Positions 29,037 through 37,876 of a DNA stretch of 64,000 nucleotides are shown here, piece after piece. Numbering within the stretch: position 1 is the stretch's first letter; every line of letters starts with the position of its first letter. Made by a program: the position numbers and the translations under genes. The DNA is taken from the NCBI GenBank assembly GCA_029432775.1, contig JAROAZ010000008.1:1-64000 (forward strand), in the 5' to 3' direction. A model generated the notes under the pieces. The model saw only the letters and a list, made by a program, of their open reading frames with translations, made no database searches and was not told where the DNA came from. Source of the stretch: Pontiellaceae bacterium B12227. GTDB taxonomy: Bacteria; Verrucomicrobiota; Kiritimatiellia; Kiritimatiellales; Pontiellaceae.

Positions 29037-30428
29037 TTAGTCGCCCAGCACATAATCCTGGTTGTCCGTAAGCTCAGGCGCTCCGACCTGCTGCTTCCAT
29101 TTACGCAGCTTTTGAATCAGCTCCTGTATTTTTTCGGGGTGGCTCTTGGAGAGATCGTTTTCTTCCGTTGGATCATCCTTCAGGTTGTACAACTCGTAGG
29201 TACCGTACTCGACCACCTCGCGCAGCTTGTAGTCGCCATCAAAAATAACATTGCGCCAGGGCTTGTTCCAACGTTCTGTCTTTTTGTTGAACTGGGCATA
29301 TTTCGGGTAGTAACAAACGATGGGACGTTCCGACAGGGCTTCAATGCTCCCCGACAACAACGGCATCAGACTCAATCCATCCAGCACGTGATTTTCAGGT
29401 TTAGATATTCCGGCAGATTCGAGCAAGGTTGGATAGAGGTCAATGTGTGTTATCCGCTCTCTGGAAACGAAACCGGCCTCAATCTTCCCTGGCCACCTGA
29501 AGATATAGGGCACTCGCAGCCCACCCTCATAGACATCGCCTTTGGTGCCGCGATAATCCCCGACCAGGTCCTGACAATAGGAACCGTTGTCGGAGGTAAA
29601 AATCACCAGTGTATTTTCTTCCAGCCCTGACGCCTTGAGCGATGCCATCAGACGACCGACCTGGTCGTCGAGATGTTTGGTCATGGCCGCGATAGTCGGA
29701 ACAAGATCAGCCTTACGATCGACAAACTCCATGTCCTTCAGTTTCTTTTCGAAATGCTGGATATAATCCCGTCGTGTCTCAAACGGGGCGTGCACCAGAT
29801 AGTACGGCATATAGAGGAAGAACGGCGTTTCGGCCTTCTGAGCCTGCTGCATAAACTTGATGGCCTCGCCCGTGTAGTATTCCGAAAAATCCATTCCCTC
29901 CGGAAGCTCGACCGGCGGATTCGACCGCTTTGCATCGTAGTGGCTGTTGCACTCGCAGGCTTCGTCGAATCCGTGGAACTTCGGATGAAGATCTTTGCGG
30001 TAGTTTCCGGCATGCCACTTGCCATACATGGCGGTGATGTAACCCGCTTCCTTGAAGCATTCCGCAAAGGTCGTTTTATCCAGCGAGAGCCCGGTCAGTT
30101 CCGGCACCTTGTATTTGATCAGATGCTCCTGACCTTTGTGATGATCCTTTACCCGATACCCGCCCGTTCGCGGCGCATATTGCCCGCTCAGAATCGCGAT
30201 CCGCGACGGCTGACAGGTTGGATGCGAGGCATAGCCGTTTGTAAATTTCATCCCCTCCCGGCTGAGCTGGTCAATGTTCGGCGTCTCCATCCAGTCCGTG
30301 CCATAACAATGCAGCCCGCCAATGCCCAGATCATCCGCCAGAATAAAAATGACATTGGGTTGCGACACCAAAGCCGCACGGCCCATAAGAAACAAACACA
30401 CGCCAAAAGAAACCAGATAATTCCGCAC
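29037..30428 (-). CDS. Sulfatase, S1 family
   Basis: The protein of about 463 residues is first in the 19.6-30.4 kb operon. I chose a GTG start because GGAGGA lies five bases ahead and it begins the signal peptide (RNYLVSFGVCLFLMGRAAL). The frame is open for 19 codons upstream, with an alternative ATG at 30446. Metal site NVIFILADDLGIGGLHCYG, formylglycine motif HPTCQPSRIAILSGQY (Cys72), YGKWHAG, YLPYYLVHAPF-like segment MPYYLVHAPFETR and VIFTSDNGSY are present. Ten bases separate it from the GH95 start. Confidence 0.92.
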   Translation of the reverse strand: MRNYLVSFGVCLFLMGRAALVSQPNVIFILADDLGIGGLHCYGTDWMETPNIDQLSREGMKFTNGYASHPTCQPSRIAILSGQYAPRTGGYRVKDHHKGQEHLIKYKVPELTGLSLDKTTFAECFKEAGYITAMYGKWHAGNYRKDLHPKFHGFDEACECNSHYDAKRSNPPVELPEGMDFSEYYTGEAIKFMQQAQKAETPFFLYMPYYLVHAPFETRRDYIQHFEKKLKDMEFVDRKADLVPTIAAMTKHLDDQVGRLMASLKASGLEENTLVIFTSDNGSYCQDLVGDYRGTKGDVYEGGLRVPYIFRWPGKIEAGFVSRERITHIDLYPTLLESAGISKPENHVLDGLSLMPLLSGSIEALSERPIVCYYPKYAQFNKKTERWNKPWRNVIFDGDYKLREVVEYGTYELYNLKDDPTEENDLSKSHPEKIQELIQKLRKWKQQVGAPELTDNQDYVLGD

Positions 30429-30448
30429 CGCATCCTCCAAAGTCATTG

Positions 30449-30472
30449 ATATATCACTTATATAACGTATGA
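30449..30472. promoter_or_regulatory. Candidate operator/promoter element of the sulfatase operon
   Basis: ATATATCACTTATATAAC followed by GTATGA, about 20 bp upstream of the GTG start of the 19.6-30.4 kb operon. A 24-bp element differing at only two positions lies at 36405-36428 upstream of the next operon. The core CACTTATATAACGTATG contains an imperfect dyad around TATA. Possibly bound by the GntR/LacI hybrid regulator at 36514-37698. Confidence 0.5.
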
Positions 30473-30599
30473 CGCTTAGACCCAACTTATATGGACAATA
30501 AATTCAACTTTGTTATATGTTTGTTATATTCACAAACCCTTCTTAGACAATAGAATTTTCGTGCTTTTTCCGATGCTTGGAAATGATTTTTGATTGGCC

Positions 30600-32984
30600 T
30601 CAGCTTTCCGGCTGAAGGGCCAATTCCACCTTATAGAACCCCTCGTTTCCAACCATTGGAAGAGTTGCTTCATTGGTGGTCGTTCCGGATGACTCAGGTG
30701 TCCAGGCCGCATCCATCAGGTTGGTTTTGCTGAAGACGTTGTAATCGAAGCCGATATAAGCGCCCCATGATAAATTTGAAACGTTCAGCGAAAGCGGCAC
30801 CGTAGGATGATCCAGGTAGTCCTGCGGCGGTTTGGAGACATCATTACTGTCCGGTTCCTTACTCACGCCGGCGCCCGGGCGCTCCCAAAATTCATGATTA
30901 TGCCATGCTTTTATTTCCGACAGGAGCTCAGCCGCCTTGTCCGGCATGCTGAGGGCAAGGTCGTTATTTTCGCCGGGATCGGTTTTGACATTGTATAACT
31001 CGTAAAGGAACTCACCGTCCCGCCCCGGCGTGTCGTACCACCAGATCAGTTTATAGTCGCCATCGCGCAGCGCACTGCTGTTGAAGTCGCCGGTCGAATA
31101 GGGACGCGCCTTCGGGGAGTGCCACAGAATCGATTCTCCGCGATCGTAGGGGCTGCCGTCCAGCGCAGATTTAAAACTGACCCCGTTTCGATGATCGTCC
31201 GGTCGCTGCGCCGTGCCGGTCAGATCCAGAATGGTCGGGTAGATATCGGTTCCATTTATCACCGCGTTGCTGTTGACCAAGCGAGCAACCCCCGGCCCTT
31301 TCACAATAAACGCCTCTCGAATCCCGCCCTCGTAGAGCCAGCCTTTTCCGGTGCGCAACGGATAATTTGAGGTCGCTAACGTACGGGAGTTATTGCCACC
31401 GCGATTGGAGAGTCCTCCATTATCGGAGGTAAAGATGAAAATGGTATTCCCGCTGATTCCGAGTTCTTCGACTTTATCGACCAGTCGCCCCACGTTCGTA
31501 TCGACGCTTTCAATCATGGCGGCATAGGTCGGGTGATCCTGCCTCATCTTTTGTTCACCGATGCCCGACGGAATATATTCCGGCAGATCGCCGTAGTCCA
31601 TGGTCGAAAGCTTGGCCTCGTATTTGGCCACCAGATCCGCCGGCGCTTCGTAGGGCGTGTGCACTCCATAGTGACTCATGTAAAGGAACATCGGTTTATC
31701 CGCATTCCATGCCATCCAGTCGAGCGCTTCATCGGTCAGGCGGTCGGTAATATATTCGCCACTCTCCCCCGCCGGGTACGTTCGCTTATAGCTTTTTCCC
31801 GTGATCCGATCCGTAACCATTCCGCCGACCGGCGTCGTGTTGTCAAGAAAGAGTCCGTTCTTATCGGTTTCGTCGGTCGGTTGGTTGCCGTACGGATAGA
31901 AATAGGAAGGTGGCGAGCCCGGTGCGCCTCCGGTGATGTTGATATCAAAGCCCTGATTCTGGGGAAGCAGCGCGACTTCATGAGAGATGTGCCACTTACC
32001 GCCAAAAAAGGTTGCGTAGCCTTCGGGCTGCAGGGCTTCACCAATGGTGACCTCTTCATCAACCAGATCGGCCGGATCGGCCGGCACGGCACTGGCGCCG
32101 GGGAAGCGCCCGGTCATCAGACCATAGCGCGACGGCAGGCAGCGCGGGTGCGCGGCATAGCCCTGCGTGAAGCGCATTCCGCTCTGTGCCAACTGGTCAA
32201 TGCGCGGCGTTTCATAAAATTCCGAACCCTGGATGGAAAGATCCATCCAGCCGAGATCGTCGATAACGATTAAAACAATATTGGTTTGTTCGGTCTGCGG
32301 CACCGGCGGTTCCGGCGGTTCGCCCGCCCCGGCAAAAGCAAGACCTATGCCGCTGGCAGTCAGCTTACCTGCCTCACCCCCCGAAAAAAGATAGGTGGAG
32401 GAAAACGTGGTGCCGGTGATATTCGTACTGCACAGCAGGCGCTTGCCGCTGCCGTTCCAATCTTCTGAAACGTCTTGAGGAGTAACCGTAGCAGATCTGC
32501 TGGAGACCGCTTCGATGACGATACCGTTTGTGACAGTTGTATAGGACAGGGTTTGGTTGGTGTCGGCAGCAGCGTCTTCATCGATAAAGGTTGCGGTTTC
32601 CAACCATTGGATATTGCCGGTATCGGCGCGCAAAACATATAGACCGGAGCTTGCCGTGAGCGCCCCGCCGGCAACGACGCGGAAGTCGTACGTGCCCGTT
32701 GATGCAATTTGAAGATATGCCGCATATGCGGTGGGATAGGCATCCGCCGTACTCGCCAAAACAAATGCCCCCGCCGAGGAGGAGAAAGTGATCGGCGAGG
32801 AAGAATCACTTTTGTTTCCGGCCAAGGTCATCACCACCACGTCGTTCGATTGAACGTAGAAAGAATAGTCGTTAGTGCGCACCGATGAACTCATGTTCTG
32901 GTGCTGAAAATTCTGCACATCAAGCCCCGCCTGCACCGAGCACACGACACAGAACGCCAGTATACTAATAAGCCACTTCAACAC
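30600..32984 (-). CDS. Sulfatase with N-terminal beta accessory domain
   Basis: The protein of about 794 residues starts at a GTG with GAAGGAG seven bases ahead, exposing signal peptide LKWLISILAFCVVCSVQA. The frame is open ten codons further. Residues 20-215 are a beta-rich domain (NDVVVMTLAGNKSD...LYVLRADTGNIQWLE) that recurs in two neighbouring sulfatases. A Pro-rich linker leads to the S1 sulfatase: NIVLIVIDDLGWMDLSIQGSE, HPRCLPSRYGLMTGRF (Cys282), GGKWHI, YMSHYGVHTPYEAP, FIFTSDNGGLSNRG. The C-terminus (KTNLMDAAWTP...GFYKVEL) is the module shared with other secreted proteins. It overlaps the upstream fusion gene by 20 bp. Confidence 0.9.
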   Translation of the reverse strand: MLKWLISILAFCVVCSVQAGLDVQNFQHQNMSSSVRTNDYSFYVQSNDVVVMTLAGNKSDSSSPITFSSSAGAFVLASTADAYPTAYAAYLQIASTGTYDFRVVAGGALTASSGLYVLRADTGNIQWLETATFIDEDAAADTNQTLSYTTVTNGIVIEAVSSRSATVTPQDVSEDWNGSGKRLLCSTNITGTTFSSTYLFSGGEAGKLTASGIGLAFAGAGEPPEPPVPQTEQTNIVLIVIDDLGWMDLSIQGSEFYETPRIDQLAQSGMRFTQGYAAHPRCLPSRYGLMTGRFPGASAVPADPADLVDEEVTIGEALQPEGYATFFGGKWHISHEVALLPQNQGFDINITGGAPGSPPSYFYPYGNQPTDETDKNGLFLDNTTPVGGMVTDRITGKSYKRTYPAGESGEYITDRLTDEALDWMAWNADKPMFLYMSHYGVHTPYEAPADLVAKYEAKLSTMDYGDLPEYIPSGIGEQKMRQDHPTYAAMIESVDTNVGRLVDKVEELGISGNTIFIFTSDNGGLSNRGGNNSRTLATSNYPLRTGKGWLYEGGIREAFIVKGPGVARLVNSNAVINGTDIYPTILDLTGTAQRPDDHRNGVSFKSALDGSPYDRGESILWHSPKARPYSTGDFNSSALRDGDYKLIWWYDTPGRDGEFLYELYNVKTDPGENNDLALSMPDKAAELLSEIKAWHNHEFWERPGAGVSKEPDSNDVSKPPQDYLDHPTVPLSLNVSNLSWGAYIGFDYNVFSKTNLMDAAWTPESSGTTTNEATLPMVGNEGFYKVELALQPES
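30647..30661. repeat. TTCCAA-N3-TTGGAA palindrome (spacer CCA)
   Basis: Perfect 6+6 copy near the 3' end of the sulfatase gene, read as LPMVGN. Near copies lie at 30568-30582 (just past the stop) and 32598-32612 (read as QWLET). Confidence 0.85.
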
Positions 32985-35900
32985 GGAAAAACTCCTTCGG
33001 TTCGGATTGAGCAATTAGGGCGGGACTGGATGCCAAGGCAACCCGGTTGGTCATCCAGACCGCATCCGTGAGGTTGGTTTTGCTCATCAGGTTATAGGTT
33101 GCCCCGGCGGCGTCCGGCCAGGTGATTTCGCCGGAGGAAATACCGAGGCCGGGCAGGGATTTGTTGGCCGGCTCGGGCATGGGGGCGCTGGCCTTGAGGC
33201 GAACGCAACCGCCGGCTTCGGCGTCGCTTCGGGAGGCGATGGAGAATTGGTACATCAGGGCGGCGTATTCGGGATAGGCGGCGAGGTTGACGGTTTCCAT
33301 GGGGTCGGTCTGGTAGTCGTAGAGTTCGCGGGCGAGCACGGTGCCGGAGGAGTTAATCCATTCAGTGAAGCGGTAGCGTTCGGTGCGGTAAGCATAGCCA
33401 TAGTTATTGCTTCCATAGTGGTTCATGATGCCGATTTGCACGCGCGCGGCGGGGTTTCCAATGATTGGAACAAGACTGCGCCCGGAGAGCGGACGACCGC
33501 CCGCCTGTTCGGGAATCGGAAGACCGGCAAGTTCGCAGAGAGTCGGGTAGATATCGAGCAGACCGACGGGCGCGGCGGTTTTTCCCGGTGCATAGCCGGG
33601 TGCGCTGATGATGAACGGCACGCGCGTGGCTTGTTCGAGATTGGTGTGCTTGCCCCATTCGTTGTGGTCGCCTAGGTGGAAGCCGTGGTCGCCCCAAAGG
33701 ACAACGATCGTGTTGGTGTGCAGTCCGAGGGCTTCGAGCTCGTCGAGCAACCGACCGACCTGTTCATCGACGTGGGAGATACAGGCATAGTAACCGTGAA
33801 GCAGCGTCTTTTGCTGGTCGTCCGGCAGGATGCTGTCGGTGATGGGCAACGCCTGGCCGGAGCCATTTGTTTCGAGATAGTAGCTGGTTCGCATCTCTTT
33901 GATGTTGTTAAAGGTGTAGGTCGTTGCGTTTTCCATTTCCGTCTGGAACGGATGCGGTGTGAAATCATTGCGGTCGTACAGATCCCAACTGGACTTGGGT
34001 GCAAGGAACGGCAGGTGCGGTTTCTTGAAACCGACGCCGAGAAAGAACGGCTTGCCGCCTGCGGCCAGTGTGTTCAACCGGGCAATGCCCAGCGTTGCGG
34101 CGACGCCGTCGGTAAAGTTGCTCGCGGGTTGGTCTACGCTTTCAGCGGCCAGCTTGACGTTTTTGCTATCGGTAGTACGGATGGCGGTCGTGCTGCCCAC
34201 GCCACTGGAATTGGCATAGCCGAGCGACCACGATGGCGGGTCGTCCACGGTGCCGCCATCTTCGTTGATGGTGCCGTCGGGATTGATGGAGCCGACGCAA
34301 CGGAAGTCGTTGATCTTACCGCTGGCGGCGGTTTCGTAGCCCTGTTCGATGAAGTATTGCGGAATGGTCACGAGGTTGGTCAGCCCCTTGGCGTTGTCGC
34401 GTTGCCCATCAGCGCTGATGCCGCGCATTTTGGTAAAGCCCATCACCCCGCCCTGCTCCGGCATAAGGCCGGTCATGAGGCTGGCTCGAGACGGGCCGCA
34501 CACCGCCCATTGGCAGTGGGCGTTTTCAAACACCATGCCCCGCGCGGCAAGCGCATCCATGTTCGGCGTTTGGATGAGCGCGTTGCCATAGGCTCCGATG
34601 ATGGGATTGATGTCGTCGATGGCAATGAACAGCACGTTGGGCTTCGGCGGATTGACGATGGGATCCATTGCCGTGAAAAGGTTGGTGGCAAAGTTTGCGG
34701 CGCCGGCTTCGGACAAGTGGACGACGTCGTTCAGATCCGCCTCGGTGGTGAGGTCTTCGCCGCGGATGAGATAGATGAGGTCGTCGCCCGCCGCCTGTCG
34801 ATCGGTGACGGCGTCGTAGACCACCTGCCGGAATTCCTGAATCGTTTCGCCGGTTGTCGTGTTGGTTGGATTGGTTGTATAGAGCTGGCTGATGCAGAAG
34901 ATCTGCGCGACGGGTTGGTTCGAGCGCGCGGCATCGATCATCGCATTGAGATCGGCGGCATACGCTTCGGCGGTTTTCCCGGCGGAGTGCAGATCGTTGT
35001 AGCCGATTAAAATGGAGATCACATCAACGGGGGGGAATTCGGACAGCATCTCCGCAGACGGGACGGAAACTTTTCCACCACCGACCGCAAGGTTAAGCAG
35101 TTCGGTACCCAGCAGTTCGGAGGCGATCCAAGGATAAGTCTGATAGGTCGATCCCTGCCCGGTTCCGTGACTGATGGAATCACCAATGACCACATATTTC
35201 TTTTTGGCCGGCGGCGTGTATGCCGATAGCGTCGCGCCGGGATCCAGTTCCAATCCCCGGAAGTCGGGCTTTGACCAGTTGGGCAACGCCAGCCGGAATA
35301 CCGACGGAGTGCCCGGCGTGGCGGAAGTGACGGTGAACGTCAAGTTGGATTCGGTTTTAGAGAAGTAATACGAGCCCACAAACTGTCCGTCTTCATAGAC
35401 CCCGAAGCGGGAGTTCCGATTTTCAATATCCGGACTGAGGTCATGCGAGAACCTCATATTAACCGACGCACTGTCGGTCTTGAAAATCATCGAGATGCCG
35501 CTCGTTGTCTTCGCCTTCTGAGCGCTGAAACCGCTTTCGGCAGAAGAGAGCGCCAGTACCCCATCGGAGTGTCGCTGGAAGTACGTGCCGGAAGCATCGG
35601 AGGTGATATATTCCGAACCCTGGAAAATAATGCGCGGATCGTTCGGAGCAATGTCTCCCGGATTCCCGGAAACCTGAACTTCAGCAAATGCCATTCCACC
35701 CAGTGCCATCTGGTTCGTGTCATCATCGACAATCGTATAACTATGCGTGAAACCGGTGCTGTTTAAAAACTCCGCAGCTCCGACTCCGAACTTGCCCGTA
35801 CGCTCCACATCCGGGACGATCGCCTTTCCCGTAAAACTGTTATACGAAGCATAGCCCTCGATATACATGCCCTGACTCACCGTTTCGCCGAAAACATACA

Positions 35901-36357
35901 CAAGATCCAGCGATGAAATGGCGGCGTTGTTTTCCGAATTTAACCGCACCTGATTGTTGAGCAGTTCCATATCGAGGCCGGCATCAGATCGAAGCTGATA
36001 GGCTCCGATGGCAATATGCCCATTGGTATCATGCCCATAGGCCAGTGTAACCGTCCCCGGACCTGAGGCCGTTCCATACCAATACTGGACCCCGACTCCG
36101 GCACTGATACTCCCTTCATCGGTCCAGACCAACCCGGCCGTTCCGCTTATAGACAAATTGGACCCGGTACGGATCTCAGAATTATTACCACTGCCCATTA
36201 CCGCAATTACATCCCCTGCCTGAACCGTGAAGGTTGTAATGGTATTGGTCGCCGGCCCATAGGCACTGTAATTGGCAGCATCCGGAACGACCACATCCGC
36301 CTGAGTAATACCCCCGGCCAACAACAGCGTTGTTAAAATTTTAAGTGCGTTCTCCAT
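32965..36357 (-). CDS. SGNH-hydrolase / S1 sulfatase fusion
   Basis: This protein of about 1,130 residues starts at an ATG with GGAGGAAAG; signal peptide MENALKILTTLLLAGGITQA. Residues 20-210 form a beta domain akin to that of 30600-32984. About 215-355 is a beta-sandwich typical ahead of SGNH esterases. SGNH hydrolase follows: YVVIGDSISHG (Ser394), LLNLAVGGGKV, ISILIGYNDLHS, and DVVHLS (Asp544, His547), so the triad looks intact. The sulfatase begins near 575: NVLFIAIDDINPIIGAYG, QWAVCGPSRASLMTGL (Cys620), VVLWGDHGFHLGDHNEWGKHTN. The end is TNLTDAVWMTN...FFRVEV. It likely couples deacylation to desulfation of one glycan. Confidence 0.9.
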   Translation of the reverse strand: MENALKILTTLLLAGGITQADVVVPDAANYSAYGPATNTITTFTVQAGDVIAVMGSGNNSEIRTGSNLSISGTAGLVWTDEGSISAGVGVQYWYGTASGPGTVTLAYGHDTNGHIAIGAYQLRSDAGLDMELLNNQVRLNSENNAAISSLDLVYVFGETVSQGMYIEGYASYNSFTGKAIVPDVERTGKFGVGAAEFLNSTGFTHSYTIVDDDTNQMALGGMAFAEVQVSGNPGDIAPNDPRIIFQGSEYITSDASGTYFQRHSDGVLALSSAESGFSAQKAKTTSGISMIFKTDSASVNMRFSHDLSPDIENRNSRFGVYEDGQFVGSYYFSKTESNLTFTVTSATPGTPSVFRLALPNWSKPDFRGLELDPGATLSAYTPPAKKKYVVIGDSISHGTGQGSTYQTYPWIASELLGTELLNLAVGGGKVSVPSAEMLSEFPPVDVISILIGYNDLHSAGKTAEAYAADLNAMIDAARSNQPVAQIFCISQLYTTNPTNTTTGETIQEFRQVVYDAVTDRQAAGDDLIYLIRGEDLTTEADLNDVVHLSEAGAANFATNLFTAMDPIVNPPKPNVLFIAIDDINPIIGAYGNALIQTPNMDALAARGMVFENAHCQWAVCGPSRASLMTGLMPEQGGVMGFTKMRGISADGQRDNAKGLTNLVTIPQYFIEQGYETAASGKINDFRCVGSINPDGTINEDGGTVDDPPSWSLGYANSSGVGSTTAIRTTDSKNVKLAAESVDQPASNFTDGVAATLGIARLNTLAAGGKPFFLGVGFKKPHLPFLAPKSSWDLYDRNDFTPHPFQTEMENATTYTFNNIKEMRTSYYLETNGSGQALPITDSILPDDQQKTLLHGYYACISHVDEQVGRLLDELEALGLHTNTIVVLWGDHGFHLGDHNEWGKHTNLEQATRVPFIISAPGYAPGKTAAPVGLLDIYPTLCELAGLPIPEQAGGRPLSGRSLVPIIGNPAARVQIGIMNHYGSNNYGYAYRTERYRFTEWINSSGTVLARELYDYQTDPMETVNLAAYPEYAALMYQFSIASRSDAEAGGCVRLKASAPMPEPANKSLPGLGISSGEITWPDAAGATYNLMSKTNLTDAVWMTNRVALASSPALIAQSEPKEFFRVEVAY
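33456..33470. repeat. TTCCAA-N3-TTGGAA palindrome (spacer TGA)
   Basis: Perfect 6+6 copy in the sulfatase part of the fusion gene, read as VPIIGN. Confidence 0.85.
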
Positions 36358-36404
36358 CTTTCCTCCAAAGCCCCGGCCTTTATCTACCATTAATTCATAT
36401 TTAT

Positions 36405-36428
36405 ATATATCACTTCTATAACATATGA
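36405..36428. promoter_or_regulatory. Candidate operator/promoter element of the two-gene sulfatase operon
   Basis: ATATATCACTTCTATAAC followed by ATATGA, 48 bp upstream of the fusion gene start. It differs from the 30449-30472 element at two positions in 24. Confidence 0.5.
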
Positions 36429-36452
36429 TTTATAAGTCAACACTCAACACAT

Positions 36453-36483
36453 AAAAAAACCGGCTCCAAAAGCTGGAACCGGT
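36453..36483 (-). terminator. Terminator of the GntR regulator built on a palindrome near copy
   Basis: ACCGGCTCCA / TGGAACCGGT hairpin, followed on the minus strand by seven T. The inner part CTCCAA-AAG-CTGGAA (36464-36478) is one base from the window-wide 15-bp palindrome. Confidence 0.85.
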
Positions 36484-36513
36484 GCATAAACACGCGAATC
36501 ACACTGTGATGCG

Positions 36514-37698
36514 TTATTTTTTTATAAAGTCAGCCATCAACTCCGCAACCACGGCATCGACCCCATCCTGACCCAGCCGGGCAATGCCGCCGCAGGATTC
36601 CCGAATGTAGAAAGCCTGCGGTTCATGCTGGACCAACTGAGCAGACTCACCGCGGCTGAGCGCCAGCGCATGCGAGATCATTCCTTTGGCAACATAATCA
36701 TAAGGAAGCAACATCGTGCTCAACGGCGGGGTTGCCCGCAGCCCGTTTGGATTGTTGTTATGGCCCAGCACCGCAAAATCATCAGGTATGGAGTATCCTT
36801 TTCCAATGGCAGCTTCCATAAATTCCAGCGCAATCTCATCATGATAGGCAATCACAGCCAGCTTACCCCTCAGAGGTTCCCAGCGTTTCAGAATGCGGCG
36901 ATAATCCTTTGGACTGCGGTCCACCATCGCAATCAGATTCGGGAAATCTTCGCGATCGCACCACCGGCTGTATGTCAGCAGTTTGCGCTGGAAGTATTCA
37001 GCCCCTTCGCCATCCGGGCCGATCAGCGCAATATGCTCATACCCGAGTTTTCTGAAATAATTGCACTGCAGGTAGGTGTCCGAATGCCGGGCATCAGCTT
37101 CCACGCTGGGGTCCCAGTAGCAGTTGGCTTCCAGCCCGTGTTCCGGATTGGCCATCACCACCGGGAGCTCGCTGGCGCGGATAAAATCGTGCAGTCCGGC
37201 AGCGTGCTGATCTTCTCCGATCCAGGGCAGGATAATCGCACAGCAATCCTGTTCGATGAAATCGCGCGCCAAGGTGGCCGAATTAATATCGATCTCTGTA
37301 ACGGTACGGATATTAAGCTTAATGCCCATCTCTTCCGCCGTGTGATGTAACTGGTCGATCAGGCTCGTCACATAGTGTCCCCACTGCTTGAGCGGCAGCA
37401 GAACCCCCACCTTATCAGTGGTTCGCAAGACCTTATCGGCAGCAACCTTCCGTTTCTTAAAATCGGTGGCCCGCTCGGTTACAAAAGTACCGCTGCCGCG
37501 CTTGAGCTCAACATAGCCCTGCTCCGCAAGCGTTTCAAATGCATGACGCACCGTGTGGTAGTTGCATCCATATTGCTCGCCCAGCGCGCGAACGCCGGGA
37601 AGCCGGGTTCCCGGTTCCAGTTCGCCGCTTTCGATCCGGGCCAGAATATTGTCGCAGATCTCCTGATATTTATGGGGGGTTGTATTTAAATCCTTCAT
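36514..37698 (-). CDS. GntR-LacI hybrid transcriptional regulator
   Basis: This 394-residue regulator has an N-terminal GntR winged helix: KYQEICDNILARIESGELEPGTRLPGVRALGEQYGCNYHTVRHAFETLAEQGYVELKRGSGTFV in residues 9-72 (motifs RLPGVRALGE, TVRHAFETL and GSGTFV). Residues 95-390 are a LacI-type periplasmic-binding fold (KVGVLLPL, YEHIALIGP, LAVIAYHDEIALEFMEAA, DFAVLGHNNNPNGL). The layout is that of AraR-type sugar-responsive repressors. It stands in the middle of the polysaccharide locus and is its only visible regulator. Similar AT-rich elements lie upstream of it and of neighbouring operons. The effector is probably a released oligosaccharide (inference). Confidence 0.92.
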   Translation of the reverse strand: MKDLNTTPHKYQEICDNILARIESGELEPGTRLPGVRALGEQYGCNYHTVRHAFETLAEQGYVELKRGSGTFVTERATDFKKRKVAADKVLRTTDKVGVLLPLKQWGHYVTSLIDQLHHTAEEMGIKLNIRTVTEIDINSATLARDFIEQDCCAIILPWIGEDQHAAGLHDFIRASELPVVMANPEHGLEANCYWDPSVEADARHSDTYLQCNYFRKLGYEHIALIGPDGEGAEYFQRKLLTYSRWCDREDFPNLIAMVDRSPKDYRRILKRWEPLRGKLAVIAYHDEIALEFMEAAIGKGYSIPDDFAVLGHNNNPNGLRATPPLSTMLLPYDYVAKGMISHALALSRGESAQLVQHEPQAFYIRESCGGIARLGQDGVDAVVAELMADFIKK

Positions 37699-37718
37699 TC
37701 GCGCGCCTTGTTGTTAAA

Positions 37719-37733
37719 CACCTATAACCTATC
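37719..37733. promoter_or_regulatory. Candidate operator upstream of the regulator gene
   Basis: CACCTATAACCTATC, 20 bp upstream of the regulator start, resembles the CACTTNTATAACRTATG core of the other promoter gaps. It could mediate autoregulation. The match is weaker than the first two sites. Confidence 0.3.
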
Positions 37734-37796
37734 GATCAATTATTTAGTGATATAATAACAAACCCATATTTATCCGGAAGATATATAACAATCTAT

Positions 37797-37811
37797 TTCC
37801 AAGCTATGGAA
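37797..37811. repeat. Near copy of the 15-bp palindrome (TTCCAA-GCT-ATGGAA)
   Basis: One mismatch from the strict class, intergenic, next to the terminator of the PEP-CTERM gene. Confidence 0.55.
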
Positions 37812-37851
37812 AAGAAAAAGGCCTCGCGAATCGATTGATTCGCGAAGCCTC
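37812..37851 (-). terminator. Rho-independent terminator of the PEP-CTERM gene
   Basis: A long hairpin (GCCTCGCGAATC / GATTCGCGAAGC) followed on the minus strand by TTTTTCTTTT. Confidence 0.92.
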
Positions 37852-37876
37852 TCGTTCAAATGAGTTATGATGCAGT

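Noticed and set aside
32221..32240. TTCCGAACCCTGGAT in a sulfatase as a palindrome copy
   Set aside because: It encodes a conserved sulfatase segment (QGSEF) and has two mismatches, so coding constraint explains it.
33676..35010. 444-codon plus-strand open frame
   Set aside because: Antisense to the SGNH-sulfatase fusion. Its GC-biased third positions are explained by the real gene on the other strand.
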